NCBI RefSeq assembly: GCF_042646065.1
Contig: NZ_JBHRTA010000035.1
Coordinates: forward strand, 1 to 64,000
Reading direction: 5' to 3'
DNA length: 64,000 nt
Source of the DNA: Parapedobacter deserti
GTDB taxonomy: Bacteria; Bacteroidota; Bacteroidia; Sphingobacteriales; Sphingobacteriaceae
Position numbers and translations under genes: made by a program. The notes under the pieces are model-generated. The model was not told where the DNA came from. It was given only the letters and a program-made list of their open reading frames with translations, and did no database searches. Below are positions 18,443-27,600 of this stretch, piece by piece; the first letter of the stretch is position 1, and each line of letters opens with the position of its first letter.

Positions 18443-19633
18443 ATGAAAACCTTACGAAATCTTACGGGGAAGGTCTTGTTTACCTCGGGGCTATTGATGG
18501 TGGTTGGTTTGCTGGCGGTGCGCGCTCAGGAAAAAATCACGGATTTACAAATCGGTGATGCTGCACCTGATTTTGAACTGCTCGGTATTGACGGCAAGAC
18601 GTATTCCTTGGCAGATTTCGCGGATGGGAAGTTGCTGATGGTTTTCTTTACCTCAAATCATTGCCCGACATCGCATGGAGTGGAAGAACGCTTATTGGCT
18701 TTTTTGGATGAGACGGATAAAAAGGATCTTTCTTTCGTGGCCATCAATCCCAATCATCCGGATGGGTTAAGTATTGACGAACTTAGCTTTAGCATTTATA
18801 ACGATGGGTACGAAGATATGATCCGTTATGCGGCAGATCGCGGATTCACCTTCCCGTACTTATATGACGGCGAAACGCAAGACGTTGCCAGGGCTTACGG
18901 CTGCTTGGCCACACCGCATGTATTTATATTCGATGAACAGCGCAAATTGCGTTACAAAGGTCGTTTTGATGATTCGATGTATGCCGATGCCTCGACGGTA
19001 AAGTCGCCAGATGCCCGAAATGCGGTTCAGGCATTGTTGACTGGAAGAGAGGTACCTGTCGCGGTGACGCAACCCATGGGCTGCTCCACGAAATGGCGCA
19101 GTAAACAAGCCGGCATCCTCGAGCGGATGGCGCAATGGGATAAAACTCCCGTTGATGTAGCGCCGATCGATATCGATCAAGTTGCCGCGGTGCGCGCAAA
19201 TGGCAGCAATAATTTCCGTTTGATCAATGTCTGGGCTACCTGGTGTGTCCCTTGCGTGGAGGAATTCCCGTTGTTGGTTTCCGCGGCAAGACGATTCGAT
19301 TGGCGAAATTTTGATTTCATCACCATCAGTGTGGATCATAAAGACCAAAAAGAGGCGGTCAAAGCGTTTTTGGAGGGCCAAGGCGCAGGCTTGTCAGACC
19401 CAGGCCGTGGGCGAGTGCTTGAAGACGGCAGAACAACCAATAGCTACTTGTTTACTGGAGGCAATGCGGATGAGTTGATGAAGACGTTGGATGACCAATG
19501 GCAAGGAGGCGTTCCCTACACGGTCCTGGTGAATCCACAAGGTGAAGTGGTCTGGCGGAATCACGGGGTGGTGGAAGAAGAGGAAATGCTCAGGCAAATG
19601 GTGAATGCAATTGGTGCACATTATGTGCCCTAA
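18443..19633 (+). CDS. Secreted double-thioredoxin-fold protein (redoxin plus TlpA)
   Basis: Starting at MKTLRN (18443) gives a standard signal peptide ending at VRAQ; a start at 18419 would add eight residues. About 396 residues contain two thioredoxin folds. The first, residues about 35-200, is redoxin-like (GDAAPDFELLGIDGKTYSL) with C74-P-T-S77 instead of CxxC. The second, about 235-390, is TlpA-like with W267-C-V-P-C271 and cis-Pro region GGVPYTVLVNPQGEVVW. Such proteins handle thiol-disulfide exchange in the periplasm. The C-terminal CxxC is intact, and the N-terminal domain keeps only the first Cys, so it may act as a peroxiredoxin-like or structural domain. The 3' end lies in a direct repeat shared with 21529-21610. 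Confidence 0.85.
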   Translation: MKTLRNLTGKVLFTSGLLMVVGLLAVRAQEKITDLQIGDAAPDFELLGIDGKTYSLADFADGKLLMVFFTSNHCPTSHGVEERLLAFLDETDKKDLSFVAINPNHPDGLSIDELSFSIYNDGYEDMIRYAADRGFTFPYLYDGETQDVARAYGCLATPHVFIFDEQRKLRYKGRFDDSMYADASTVKSPDARNAVQALLTGREVPVAVTQPMGCSTKWRSKQAGILERMAQWDKTPVDVAPIDIDQVAAVRANGSNNFRLINVWATWCVPCVEEFPLLVSAARRFDWRNFDFITISVDHKDQKEAVKAFLEGQGAGLSDPGRGRVLEDGRTTNSYLFTGGNADELMKTLDDQWQGGVPYTVLVNPQGEVVWRNHGVVEEEEMLRQMVNAIGAHYVP

Positions 19634-19692
19634 ATAGCGTTCTTCCCACATCATCGCATTTCTTTCGAAGACGTGATCATCTAAAAATCGCT
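19611..19692 (+). repeat. Direct repeat C, left copy
   Basis: These 82 bases cover the last 23 bases of the thioredoxin-type gene plus 59 bases downstream. They recur in the same orientation at 21529-21610 with two mismatches (19681 and 19685). The pair brackets the Fic gene and its small frameshifted neighbour. Confidence 0.95.
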
Positions 19693-19921
19693 TGAACCAA
19701 GAACAAAACGGCACTAACTGCCATTCCCATACGGGAGGAACCGTGTAGCTGTTTCAGGGGAGATTACAATCCGCTACCGGAGAATGCTGACGTGCATAAA
19801 TTGTTGACCGAAATTAGAAATGACGCGTAAGGTTGTTTTTTCGGATAATCGGGAAGGAGCAATTGGAACCTTTGGTTGGAAGTGTATTCCAGATTGCGAA
19901 CGCATCACGTACGCTATTCGA

Positions 19922-20020
19922 TGCGGAGAATAAATGTTTTTATGTCCGCATACATTGCGGAGTATAACTTTTGAATGCGGAGAATATTGCCTATATTTGC
20001 CGTACAATTTGCGGAGAATG
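19922..20020 (+). promoter_or_regulatory. Fic gene promoter with repeated TGCGGAG boxes
   Basis: TTTG (19970-19973), an 18-base spacer and TATATTTG (19992-19999) form a good Bacteroidota promoter 18 bases before the ATG. Around it are four direct TGCGGAG boxes at 19922, 19956, 19976 and 20010. Their spacings are 34, 20 and 34 bases. An inverted TCCGCA lies at 19945-19950. One box lies inside the promoter spacer and the last overlaps the start codon, as expected for a repressor site. The Fic protein's own C-terminal winged helix is the obvious candidate binder (inference). Confidence 0.6.
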
Positions 20021-21118
20021 TATATCCATCAATTACATCATTGGCCTGATTTCACATGGAATGCGGATGAAATAGCCCCGCTCTTGGCAGCGGTACGCTT
20101 TAAACAGGGAAAGCTTTTGGGCTATATGGAGCACTTGGGTTTCGACTTAAAAGCTGAAGCGGTATTGCAGACCTTGACCCAGGACGTGGTTAAGTCCAGT
20201 GAGATCGAAGGGGAGTTGCTGGATGTTGACCAGGTACGGTCTTCCATAGCCCGTCGCCTTGGGCTGGATATTGTTGGCTTGGTGCCTTCGGATCGGCATG
20301 TCGATGGTGTGGTGGAGATGATGCTCGATGCCACACAACGGTATGATCACCCGCTGGATGAAGAACGATTATTTGGCTGGCATGCCGCATTGTTTCCTAC
20401 CGGTCGCAGCAGTATGCATCGTATTGTAGTAGGCGATTGGCGCAGGAATACCAAGGACGATCCCATGCAAGTGGTGTCAGGGGCGATGGGCAGGGAGAAG
20501 GTACATTTTCAGGCACCCGATAGCGTGCAATTGCCGGTAGAGATGGAACGTTTTTTAGCATGGTTCAATAGCGATATAGCCATCGATCCCATGTTAAAGG
20601 CCGCGGTTGCCCATCTTTGGTTTGTTACCATACACCCTTTCGAGGATGGCAACGGACGGATATCAAGGGCGATAGCGGACATGCAATTGGCAAGGGCGGA
20701 CGGTAGCCCCCAACGTTTTTACAGCATGTCAGCTCAAATCAGGCAGGAGCGGAAGCACTATTATTCGGTATTGGAGAAAACCCAATCGGGTGATTTGGAT
20801 ATTACCGAATGGTTAAAGTGGTTTTTGGAATGTTTGGAGGGGGCAATTGATGCCTCGGATGTGGTGTTGGCTTCGGTGATGCGAAAAGCTAAACTATGGA
20901 TGATGCCGGTAGCACAGACGTTCAATGACCGGCAACGATTGCTATTGAATAAATTAATGGATGGGTTCGAGGGTAAGCTGACGTCATCTAAATGGGCAAA
21001 GATTGCTAAGTGCTCGCAGGATACAGCAACCCGTGATATACAAGACTTAGTCGTAAAGGGGATACTGGTCAAGGACGAAGCTGGGGGAAGGAGCACTAAC
21101 TATTTGCTCACCGTATAG
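20018..21118 (+). CDS. Fic-domain protein adenylyltransferase with DUF4172 and winged helix
   Basis: The ATG at 20018 (MYIHQLHHWP) gives 366 residues and the family's usual start; the frame is open from 19934. A DUF4172 N-terminal domain (about 1-80) contains S60-S-E-I-E64-G65, matching the (S/T)xxxE(G/N) inhibitory helix of class II Fic proteins. The Fic core carries H206-P-F-E-D-G-N-G-R214, the complete catalytic motif. The C-terminus (about 290-366) is a winged helix (SSKWAKIAKCSQDTATRDIQDLV). Fic enzymes transfer AMP from ATP to a hydroxyl of a target protein, and the inhibitory Glu blocks this until relieved. The target is unknown. The winged helix and promoter boxes suggest autoregulation. 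The gene sits alone inside an 82-bp direct repeat pair. Confidence 0.92.
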   Translation: MYIHQLHHWPDFTWNADEIAPLLAAVRFKQGKLLGYMEHLGFDLKAEAVLQTLTQDVVKSSEIEGELLDVDQVRSSIARRLGLDIVGLVPSDRHVDGVVEMMLDATQRYDHPLDEERLFGWHAALFPTGRSSMHRIVVGDWRRNTKDDPMQVVSGAMGREKVHFQAPDSVQLPVEMERFLAWFNSDIAIDPMLKAAVAHLWFVTIHPFEDGNGRISRAIADMQLARADGSPQRFYSMSAQIRQERKHYYSVLEKTQSGDLDITEWLKWFLECLEGAIDASDVVLASVMRKAKLWMMPVAQTFNDRQRLLLNKLMDGFEGKLTSSKWAKIAKCSQDTATRDIQDLVVKGILVKDEAGGRSTNYLLTV

Positions 21119-21308
21119 TATTACGGCTCCTATTTGTACCTATTATCATAATTGATTCAATCAATACAAACTACACCCTGGAAAACCCGGACAGTCGGCA
21201 AGTAAGCGAATGTCTTGCGGAAAACCCCCGCTACAGAACCTCAGCCGCTGGATAAAATTGTGCAGACGGAAATGTCTTTACGGTTTCCTAGAATAATAGC
21301 AGTATAAA

Positions 21309-21520
21309 ATGGAAAAACTGACAGTCGAAATAGCCAGCCCTCCGGATCGAGATGATTTGGTAGCCGAACTTTGGCTAGATGGGAAAATGGTTGCAGAGAT
21401 AAATCAAGAAAGCAACGAGCTGGAGATTGAATATACTTTAAAGATAGATTTAAAGTCTCTTATCAAGACTTCATTGATGGTCTGATGGAAGCTAAAGCTA
21501 AACTGCTCGGGGACAAATAA
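21309..21520 (+). pseudogene. Small conserved protein with a single-base frameshift
   Basis: The ATG at 21309 opens MEKLTVEIASPPDRDDLVAE and runs through INQESNELEI, then shifts to an unrelated tail with a stop at 21483-21485. In another frame the natural continuation appears (FKVSYQDFIDGLMEAKAKLL) and ends at the TAA at 21518-21520. Adding one A near 21439, so that gaatatac becomes gaaatatac, restores a 70-residue protein. The 'MxKLxxEIASPPDRxxLVAEIW' start is one I associate with small Bacteroidota proteins of unknown function. The break could be a real mutation or a base-call error. It lies inside the Fic-bearing repeat-bounded segment. Confidence 0.65.
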
Positions 21521-21528
21521 TTTAATTA

Positions 21529-21610
21529 TTGGTGCACATTATGTGCCCTAAATAGCGTTCTTCCCACATCATCGCATTTCTTTCGAAGACGTGATCATTT
21601 AAGAATCGCT
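21529..21610 (+). repeat. Direct repeat C, right copy
   Basis: This is the second copy of 19611-19692, displaced by 1918 bases and differing at two positions. It recreates the last codons and stop of the thioredoxin-type gene outside any reading frame. Together the two copies delimit a 1.9-kb segment. Confidence 0.95.
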
Positions 21611-21662
21611 ATTGGGATGTTAATCATCTGCAACTCGTCGTGGTAAGAAAGGCATAATAAAA

Positions 21663-21691
21663 AACCGGCACCCCTCATCGGAGTGCCGGTT
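21663..21691 (-). terminator. Terminator of the sulfatase operon
   Basis: AACCGGCAC (21663-21671) pairs perfectly with GTGCCGGTT (21683-21691). On the minus strand the hairpin is followed by a T-rich run, nine bases past the sulfatase stop. The 29-base element is nearly identical to 30132-30160. Confidence 0.85.
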
Positions 21692-21699
21692 CCGGCGGG

Positions 21700-23145
21700 T
21701 TACTTAGATGGGGAGTAATCTGGATTCACCTTGGGCAGCGCCGCGTCGACGCCTTCCAGCCAGCCGGCCAACTGGCCATCCAGCTGGCTCACCCGATCAG
21801 GGAAGCGCGCCGCGACATCCTCGGTTTCCCGGGGGTCGTTTGCCAGGTTGAACAGCTCGTACCGGTTACCCTGATAGCGTTTTATCAATTTCCAATCGCC
21901 CTGCCGGATGATGCTGTAGGGCACTTCATCGTGATAACGGTAGTGTGGGAAATGCCAAAAGAGGGGCCGCGGATCCAGTTCCCCGCCATTGGTGAGCAAC
22001 TCGGCCAGGCTTACCCCGTCAAGCTGGGAGAGGTCTCCGGCATCGGCGCCGGCCAATGTGCAGAAGGTGGGGAACAGGTCGTGGCTGATTACTGGCTCGT
22101 CAACGATCTGGCCGGGCGTGACCGTACCGACGTGCCGGACAATGAAGGGCACCCGGATGCCGCCTTCATACGGAAATCCTTTTCCCGAGCGAAGCGGCGT
22201 ATTATCCGTCACCCGTAGCAACCCACCGTTATCCGATGTGAAGACGATCAACGTGTTTTCAGCGATGCCCAGGCTATCCACGGTGTGCATAATCCGGCCG
22301 ACCAGCATATCCATGCTTTCCACCATGGCGGCATACTCAGGGTTCTGCTGGCCGCTGGTTGAGGGCTTATTTTTGTATTTCTCCACCAGCTCCGGCTTGC
22401 CCTGTATGGGGGTATGCACGGCGTAATCGGCCATGTTCAGGAAGAACGGGCTGTCGCGGTGGTTGGCAATGAAGGTAACGGCCTCATCGGCCAGCCGGTC
22501 AACGAGGTATTCGCCCGTCTTGCGCGGCGGAATGTTGTATATCCCGCTCAGCTTTTCGTTGCTGTACGGGTCGAAATAGGAAGGCGGCTGGCCGTAGTCG
22601 CTTCCGCCGATGTTGATATCGAATCCCTGCTTCTCGGGGTACCAGTCGTCCGGGCCAAGGTGCCATTTTCCGATATGCGCCGTGGCGTACCCCACGCCTT
22701 TCAGCGCTTCTGCAATCGTCGTTTCTTCCCGTTCCAGCCACAGTGGATTCGATGGGGTAAGGAGTGAATCGCCAGGGCCGCCTTCGTAAGTCCGCCGGTA
22801 GGTATGATCGGCAGGGATATCACCGCCCTGGAAGCGTGCGCGGATCCAGTCGGTGATGCCGGTCCGTGCGGGTGCCTTGCCGGTCATCAACGCCGCCCGT
22901 GTGGGCGAACAGATGGCGGCAGCGGCGTAGGCAGTGGTGAAACGCATGCCTTCCGCCGCCAGCCGGTCGATGTTTGGCGTTTCGTAATAGGTGCTGCCGT
23001 AGCAGCCCACATCGGCCCATCCCAGGTCGTCAATGGTAATCAGGATGATGTTGGGTCGGCTATCGCCCGCATTCTGGCTGCCTCCGCAGCCTACCAGTCC
23101 GAGGGCAACGATACCCAGAACCCAACGATTTGTACGATTAGTCAT
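21700..23145 (-). CDS. Type I sulfatase, lipoprotein
   Basis: This 481-residue protein has a lipoprotein signal (WVLGIVALGLVGC, Cys20). The alkaline-phosphatase-fold sulfatase domain begins NIILITIDDLGWADVGCYG, where Asp39-Asp40 are metal ligands. The formylglycine motif is C79-S-P-T-R at the start of ICSPTRAALMTGKAPARTG. FTSDNGG provides further metal-binding residues. The sulfatase must be activated by a formylglycine-generating or anaerobic maturing enzyme, none of which is in the window. It removes sulfate esters from glycans at the cell surface or in the periplasm. Its start overlaps the SusD stop by eight bases, so it is co-transcribed and translationally coupled with the SusC/SusD pair. 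This points to a sulfated polysaccharide as ligand. The exact bond cleaved is not predictable here. Confidence 0.95.
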   Translation of the reverse strand: MTNRTNRWVLGIVALGLVGCGGSQNAGDSRPNIILITIDDLGWADVGCYGSTYYETPNIDRLAAEGMRFTTAYAAAAICSPTRAALMTGKAPARTGITDWIRARFQGGDIPADHTYRRTYEGGPGDSLLTPSNPLWLEREETTIAEALKGVGYATAHIGKWHLGPDDWYPEKQGFDINIGGSDYGQPPSYFDPYSNEKLSGIYNIPPRKTGEYLVDRLADEAVTFIANHRDSPFFLNMADYAVHTPIQGKPELVEKYKNKPSTSGQQNPEYAAMVESMDMLVGRIMHTVDSLGIAENTLIVFTSDNGGLLRVTDNTPLRSGKGFPYEGGIRVPFIVRHVGTVTPGQIVDEPVISHDLFPTFCTLAGADAGDLSQLDGVSLAELLTNGGELDPRPLFWHFPHYRYHDEVPYSIIRQGDWKLIKRYQGNRYELFNLANDPRETEDVAARFPDRVSQLDGQLAGWLEGVDAALPKVNPDYSPSK

Positions 23146-24601
23146 AGCCTTCGTTTTGTGTTAATTGCTGATTTGCTTCTAACTCCCGGCGGGGTATCGG
23201 GTACCGTACATGGTGTGGCTTGGCAGCTTTGCCCCGGGCAATGGCCGACCCGATGAATTGACCATGGCGGACGAGGTCCTGGCGGCGCAGTCCCTCCGAA
23301 AAAAACTCCCATCCCCGTTCCCGCAAAACAGCGTCCCGGAAGTCTGCCGGCGTGGGTACATTATCCAGGGTCAACAGGGATACGCCCGCGCGCTCCCGGA
23401 TATCGTTGAGCAGCGCCAGCGCGTCATCGGTGGGCCCATTCAATTCATTGAGCGCTTCGGCCTTGCTTAAGAGGATGTCTGCATACCGGATGATGGGGCA
23501 GTCGTTGCCATGAAATGCGTTGATGGCTGACGGATCGGGCACATACTTAAAGCTCCGCGCATTGTCCAGGGGCCTCCCTTGCTCATCTTCCACCAACTGC
23601 ACTTGCTGGCCCTGTATGGTGGTGTATTCCGTGAGAAACATCCTTAGCCGTCGGTCGCCCGGTTCGAACGATTTCACGAAGCTGGTATACGTACGGTACT
23701 GCGCGCCGTAATTCTCCCAGTTAGGCAGCACGGGGTAGTTTGGTGGAAATGCGTGCGCCATGTAGGTATTTCCAAAGCCACTAAGCGGCAGGTACGGATG
23801 GGTGTAAATGAACTCCGCATTGGTTTCGTTGTCCACGGTAAACAGTTCCTCGATCGCACCAAACAGTCCATACTGCCCCAGGCCGATGAGCTCATCCGCC
23901 GCATCCGCACTGAGCTGCCACTGCTTGGTATTCAGGTAGAATTTACACAGCACGGCGAGGGCTGCACCCTTGGTAGCTTTGCCGATCATATCCTGAACGG
24001 CCGGAAGTGCATCTGCGGCCGCGCGCAGCTCGGCAGTAAGGAATGCCGAAAAGTCGGCTTCCGAAGGCCTTACGGGTTCCATATCCAGGGTTTCGGACGT
24101 GGTAATCAACGGCACCGGCCCGAACAGGTCGTACAGGTGGAAATAGGCCGCTGCACGTATAAAACGGGCCTCGGCGGTCAGTTCAGCCAGCCGCTGTTCG
24201 GGAAGCGAAGTAGCCAGGCCGATATTGTCCAGCAACGAATTGGCGTTACGGATGGCGCGGTACATTTTCGACCAGGAGTTGGAGAAAAATGCATGCGATT
24301 CATCCCATTGGAAGTTCATGAACAGCACCGCTTCCCGCTCGAAACCGCCGCCCGATTCCAGCGCGATATCGGTGGGAAATTCCGCAAAGGTATGGTTGAA
24401 CTCCCGGTTATTGCCTTTAAACTGTAACTCGCCATAGGCGCTCACCAATACGCTGTTGATGCCTTCTTCGGTCTGCAGCAATTTAGCCGGGTCATACTCG
24501 GTGTATACGGCTTCTTCCAGGAAACTTTCGCACCCGGATAACAGGTAGCCGCATGCCATCACCGCCACAGCTATTAGTCGATATTTTTTGATAGTAATCA
24601 T
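23138..24601 (-). CDS. SusD/RagB-family outer-membrane lipoprotein
   Basis: The 487-residue product has a lipoprotein signal MKAC-type start (IAVAVMACGYLLSGC) with Cys24, followed by ESFLEEAVYTEYD. Family motifs include ARFIRAAAYFHLYDLFGPVPLIT near residues 148-170 and DIRERAG, then ERGWEFFSEGLRRQDLVRHG near the C-terminus. It is the ligand-binding lid for the SusC protein encoded 33 bases upstream. It belongs to the GC-rich sigma-FecR-SusC-SusD-sulfatase operon, whose ligand is probably a sulfated glycan. Confidence 0.94.
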   Translation of the reverse strand: MITIKKYRLIAVAVMACGYLLSGCESFLEEAVYTEYDPAKLLQTEEGINSVLVSAYGELQFKGNNREFNHTFAEFPTDIALESGGGFEREAVLFMNFQWDESHAFFSNSWSKMYRAIRNANSLLDNIGLATSLPEQRLAELTAEARFIRAAAYFHLYDLFGPVPLITTSETLDMEPVRPSEADFSAFLTAELRAAADALPAVQDMIGKATKGAALAVLCKFYLNTKQWQLSADAADELIGLGQYGLFGAIEELFTVDNETNAEFIYTHPYLPLSGFGNTYMAHAFPPNYPVLPNWENYGAQYRTYTSFVKSFEPGDRRLRMFLTEYTTIQGQQVQLVEDEQGRPLDNARSFKYVPDPSAINAFHGNDCPIIRYADILLSKAEALNELNGPTDDALALLNDIRERAGVSLLTLDNVPTPADFRDAVLRERGWEFFSEGLRRQDLVRHGQFIGSAIARGKAAKPHHVRYPIPRRELEANQQLTQNEGYD

Positions 24602-24634
24602 ATGTCTATTGAGTTAGCATGGGATAGATTTTCA

Positions 24635-27600
24635 TTAGAGCGTCAGGTTTATGCCCAGCCTGATGGTCCGGCTAAGCGGGTAGCTGTTGTACGATGTCCG
24701 GTCGATGTTGCTGGCCGAGGCGTTCACCCCGGAGTTGGCCGAGGCATTGGCATCGGGGTCGAAGCCTTCGAAGTTGGTTATCGTAAACAGGTTATCGCCC
24801 GCCAGGAAAACCGAGCTTCCCGAGAGCCATTTGCCAAACCGTTCGGGAAATGCGTACGACAGCGTCACTGAACGTAGCCGGATAAATGAGGCATCGGTCA
24901 CGGTCAGCGAATTGATGGCCCGCGCCCCACCATACGAGCTTGGATTGATGCCCGAAGGATACGCCGCGCCGGGATTCTGGGGCGTCCACCGATCGAGGTA
25001 ATGGGCCGCAATCCGGTTGCGGTTAAAATTGATCGGATAGAGCGATTCGAGGATGTTGGCATCCAGCGTTTCGATGCCCTGTACGGCAACCAGCTGAAAA
25101 TCCAGTCCTACGCCTTTATACATAAATGAATTGCTGAGTCCGATGGTGTAATCGGGGAACGGGTCGCCGAGGATAACCCGGTCGTCCGCGTTAATGACCC
25201 CATTGCCGTCCACATCCCTGAAAATCGGATGGCCGGGGTGCGCATCCGGCTGTGCCGACTCGCCGATGTTGTCGCCTTCCTGGAAGAATCCCGTGATTTC
25301 GTATCCATAAAAAGACCGCATAGGTACGCCCCTGCGCACGATGGTGTAATTGGAAATGAAGGTCCCTACGCTACCGCCGATCAGTTCCGGAATGAAATCG
25401 GGCAGCTCGGTGACCTTATTCCGGAGTACCGACAGGTTGAGCGACGTGCGCCATTCGAATGCACCGGTGGTATTCAACGAATTCAGGGTAACTTCAATGC
25501 CCGAGTTCTGCACGTTGCCGAAGTTGACCCGTGTATTGGTGAAGCCGGTCGTTCCCGGCACCGGCTTGCTGAACAACTGATCTTTCGTGCTCTTCACAAA
25601 GTATTCGAGGGCCCCCGACAGCCGGTTGCGCCACAAGCCGAAGTCGAGGCCCACGTTGATCTCTTCGGAGGTTTCCCAACGCAGCCCCGGATTGGGTATC
25701 CGGGCCGGAGCGGCCCCTTGTACAACTTGGTCGCCCAGTACCGCTGCGCCCGACACGACAAACGTCTGGAACGTCTCAAAGTTGTTGATGCCCTGGTTGC
25801 CCAGTCGCCCGAATCCGGCGCGCAGTTTCAGGTCGCTAAGGAGGGACTGCTGCTGGAGGAAGGCCTCTTCCGAAATCCGCCAGGCCACGGCCATCGAGGG
25901 AAAAAATGCATATTTGTTGTCTGCGGCAAACCGCGAAGTCCCATCGGCGCGTAGCGATGCGGTAACCAGGTATTTGTCGTTGAAGCGGTAGTTTACCCGG
26001 CCCAGGAATGAATTCAGCCGGTTCCGCGAGCGGCTACTGTTGACCGTAAACTGCCCCCGGTCGCCGCTCTGCAGCTGGTCTACACCGGTTACGTCGGAGA
26101 GAAAATTGGCCGCCGCTGCGGTGGCCGATCGGTTATTGAACTCTTCAAACGTTATCCCCGCTACTGCAGATAGGTGATGTGCCCGACCGAATTCCTTGTC
26201 ATACTGCCCGAGAAACTCCGCAAGCCAACGGAAGTTCTCGCCCGATCGGATGCTTCCGATACCACCTGAGGCGAGACCCCGTGTGGTGAGCCGGCTGTTG
26301 TAACTATCTGTGCGGTTGTTTGCAAAATCCGCACCCAGGCGGGCGGTAGCGGTAAATCCCTCGAATATGCGGTAGTCGGCGGTAAACGTGCCGAAACTGC
26401 GGAACAGCATATCCCGCTCATCGAAGCCGTGAATCAATGCCAGGGGATTTTCCAGCGCGATGACGGGGTTAATCTGATAACGGCCGCTTTCATCCAGCCC
26501 GGCAGGCAGTGTGGGGTCAAACTGCAGGGCCGTGTTGATGGGCCCCGCAAATTCGTTGGCCGAGTTGCTTTCATAAATCCGCTTGTTGTTCCACCGATTG
26601 GTGTTCACATTGAATTTGAGATCCAGGCGGTCCGTGGGCTTCAGCTCATAGTTGAGCCGCACGTTATACTTGTCCAGGTTCGAACCGAGCACCACCCCAG
26701 CCTGGTTGAAATAATTCAGCGAAATGTAGTAATTGGAATGATTGCCACCACCCGAAAACGCAAGCCTGTGATCGTGGGCAGCCGCCGTCCGGAAAATCTC
26801 GTCCTGCCAGTCCGTGCCGGACGAAGCATCGTTGATCTCCTGATCGGTATACAGCGGGGCTTCGCCTTGGTCGGCAAGGATGCTGTTGAGCACTTCCATG
26901 TATTGGCGGGCGCTCAGCACGTCGATACGCTTGGCTACATCCTGCAGGCCTACATAGCCATTGTAGGAGGTTCGCGGTTTTCCGCTCTTACCCTTTTTGG
27001 TGGTTACGAGCACCACGCCATTGGCTGCCCGCGTTCCATAAATCGCTGCTGCGGAGGCGTCCTTGAGGACTTCGATAGACTCGATGTCGCCGGGGTTCAG
27101 CGCATCCATGGTGGCGCCTGGCAAACCATCGACCACGACGAGCACCTCATTACTACTATTGATGGAACCTGCACCACGGATGCGGATGCTGGTTGCCGCT
27201 CCAGGTGCCGAGCTCGACTGGCTGATGTGCACTCCGGAAGCCTTGCCATTGAGCAGCTGCAATGCATTGTTGTTCACACCCTGCGCAAAGTCGCGCTCCT
27301 GGATCGACACCACCGAGCCGGTGAGGTCGCGTTTCCGTGCCGTGCCGTAACCGACCACGACCACCTCGTCTAGGTCGCTTATCGCCGCAACCAGCGTAAT
27401 ATTTACCGTGCGCTGATCCGTCAGCGACAGCTGTTGCGTCTCGAAGCCCACGGCGGAAAACACCAGGTTCCCCGTGCCCTCCACGTTCAGTTGAAAATTG
27501 CCTCCGCCGTCGGTGGTGGTCACCGCTGTCGATGCGCCGAAGGCCACGGTTACTCCTTCCACAGGCGCGCCCGCCTCGTCGGTCACTTTGCCGCCGATGG

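Noticed and set aside
26429..27373. A 314-codon open frame antisense to the sulfatase-locus SusC
   Set aside because: GC-rich genes commonly leave long antisense frames. The SusC translation shows all family motifs and this frame shows none.
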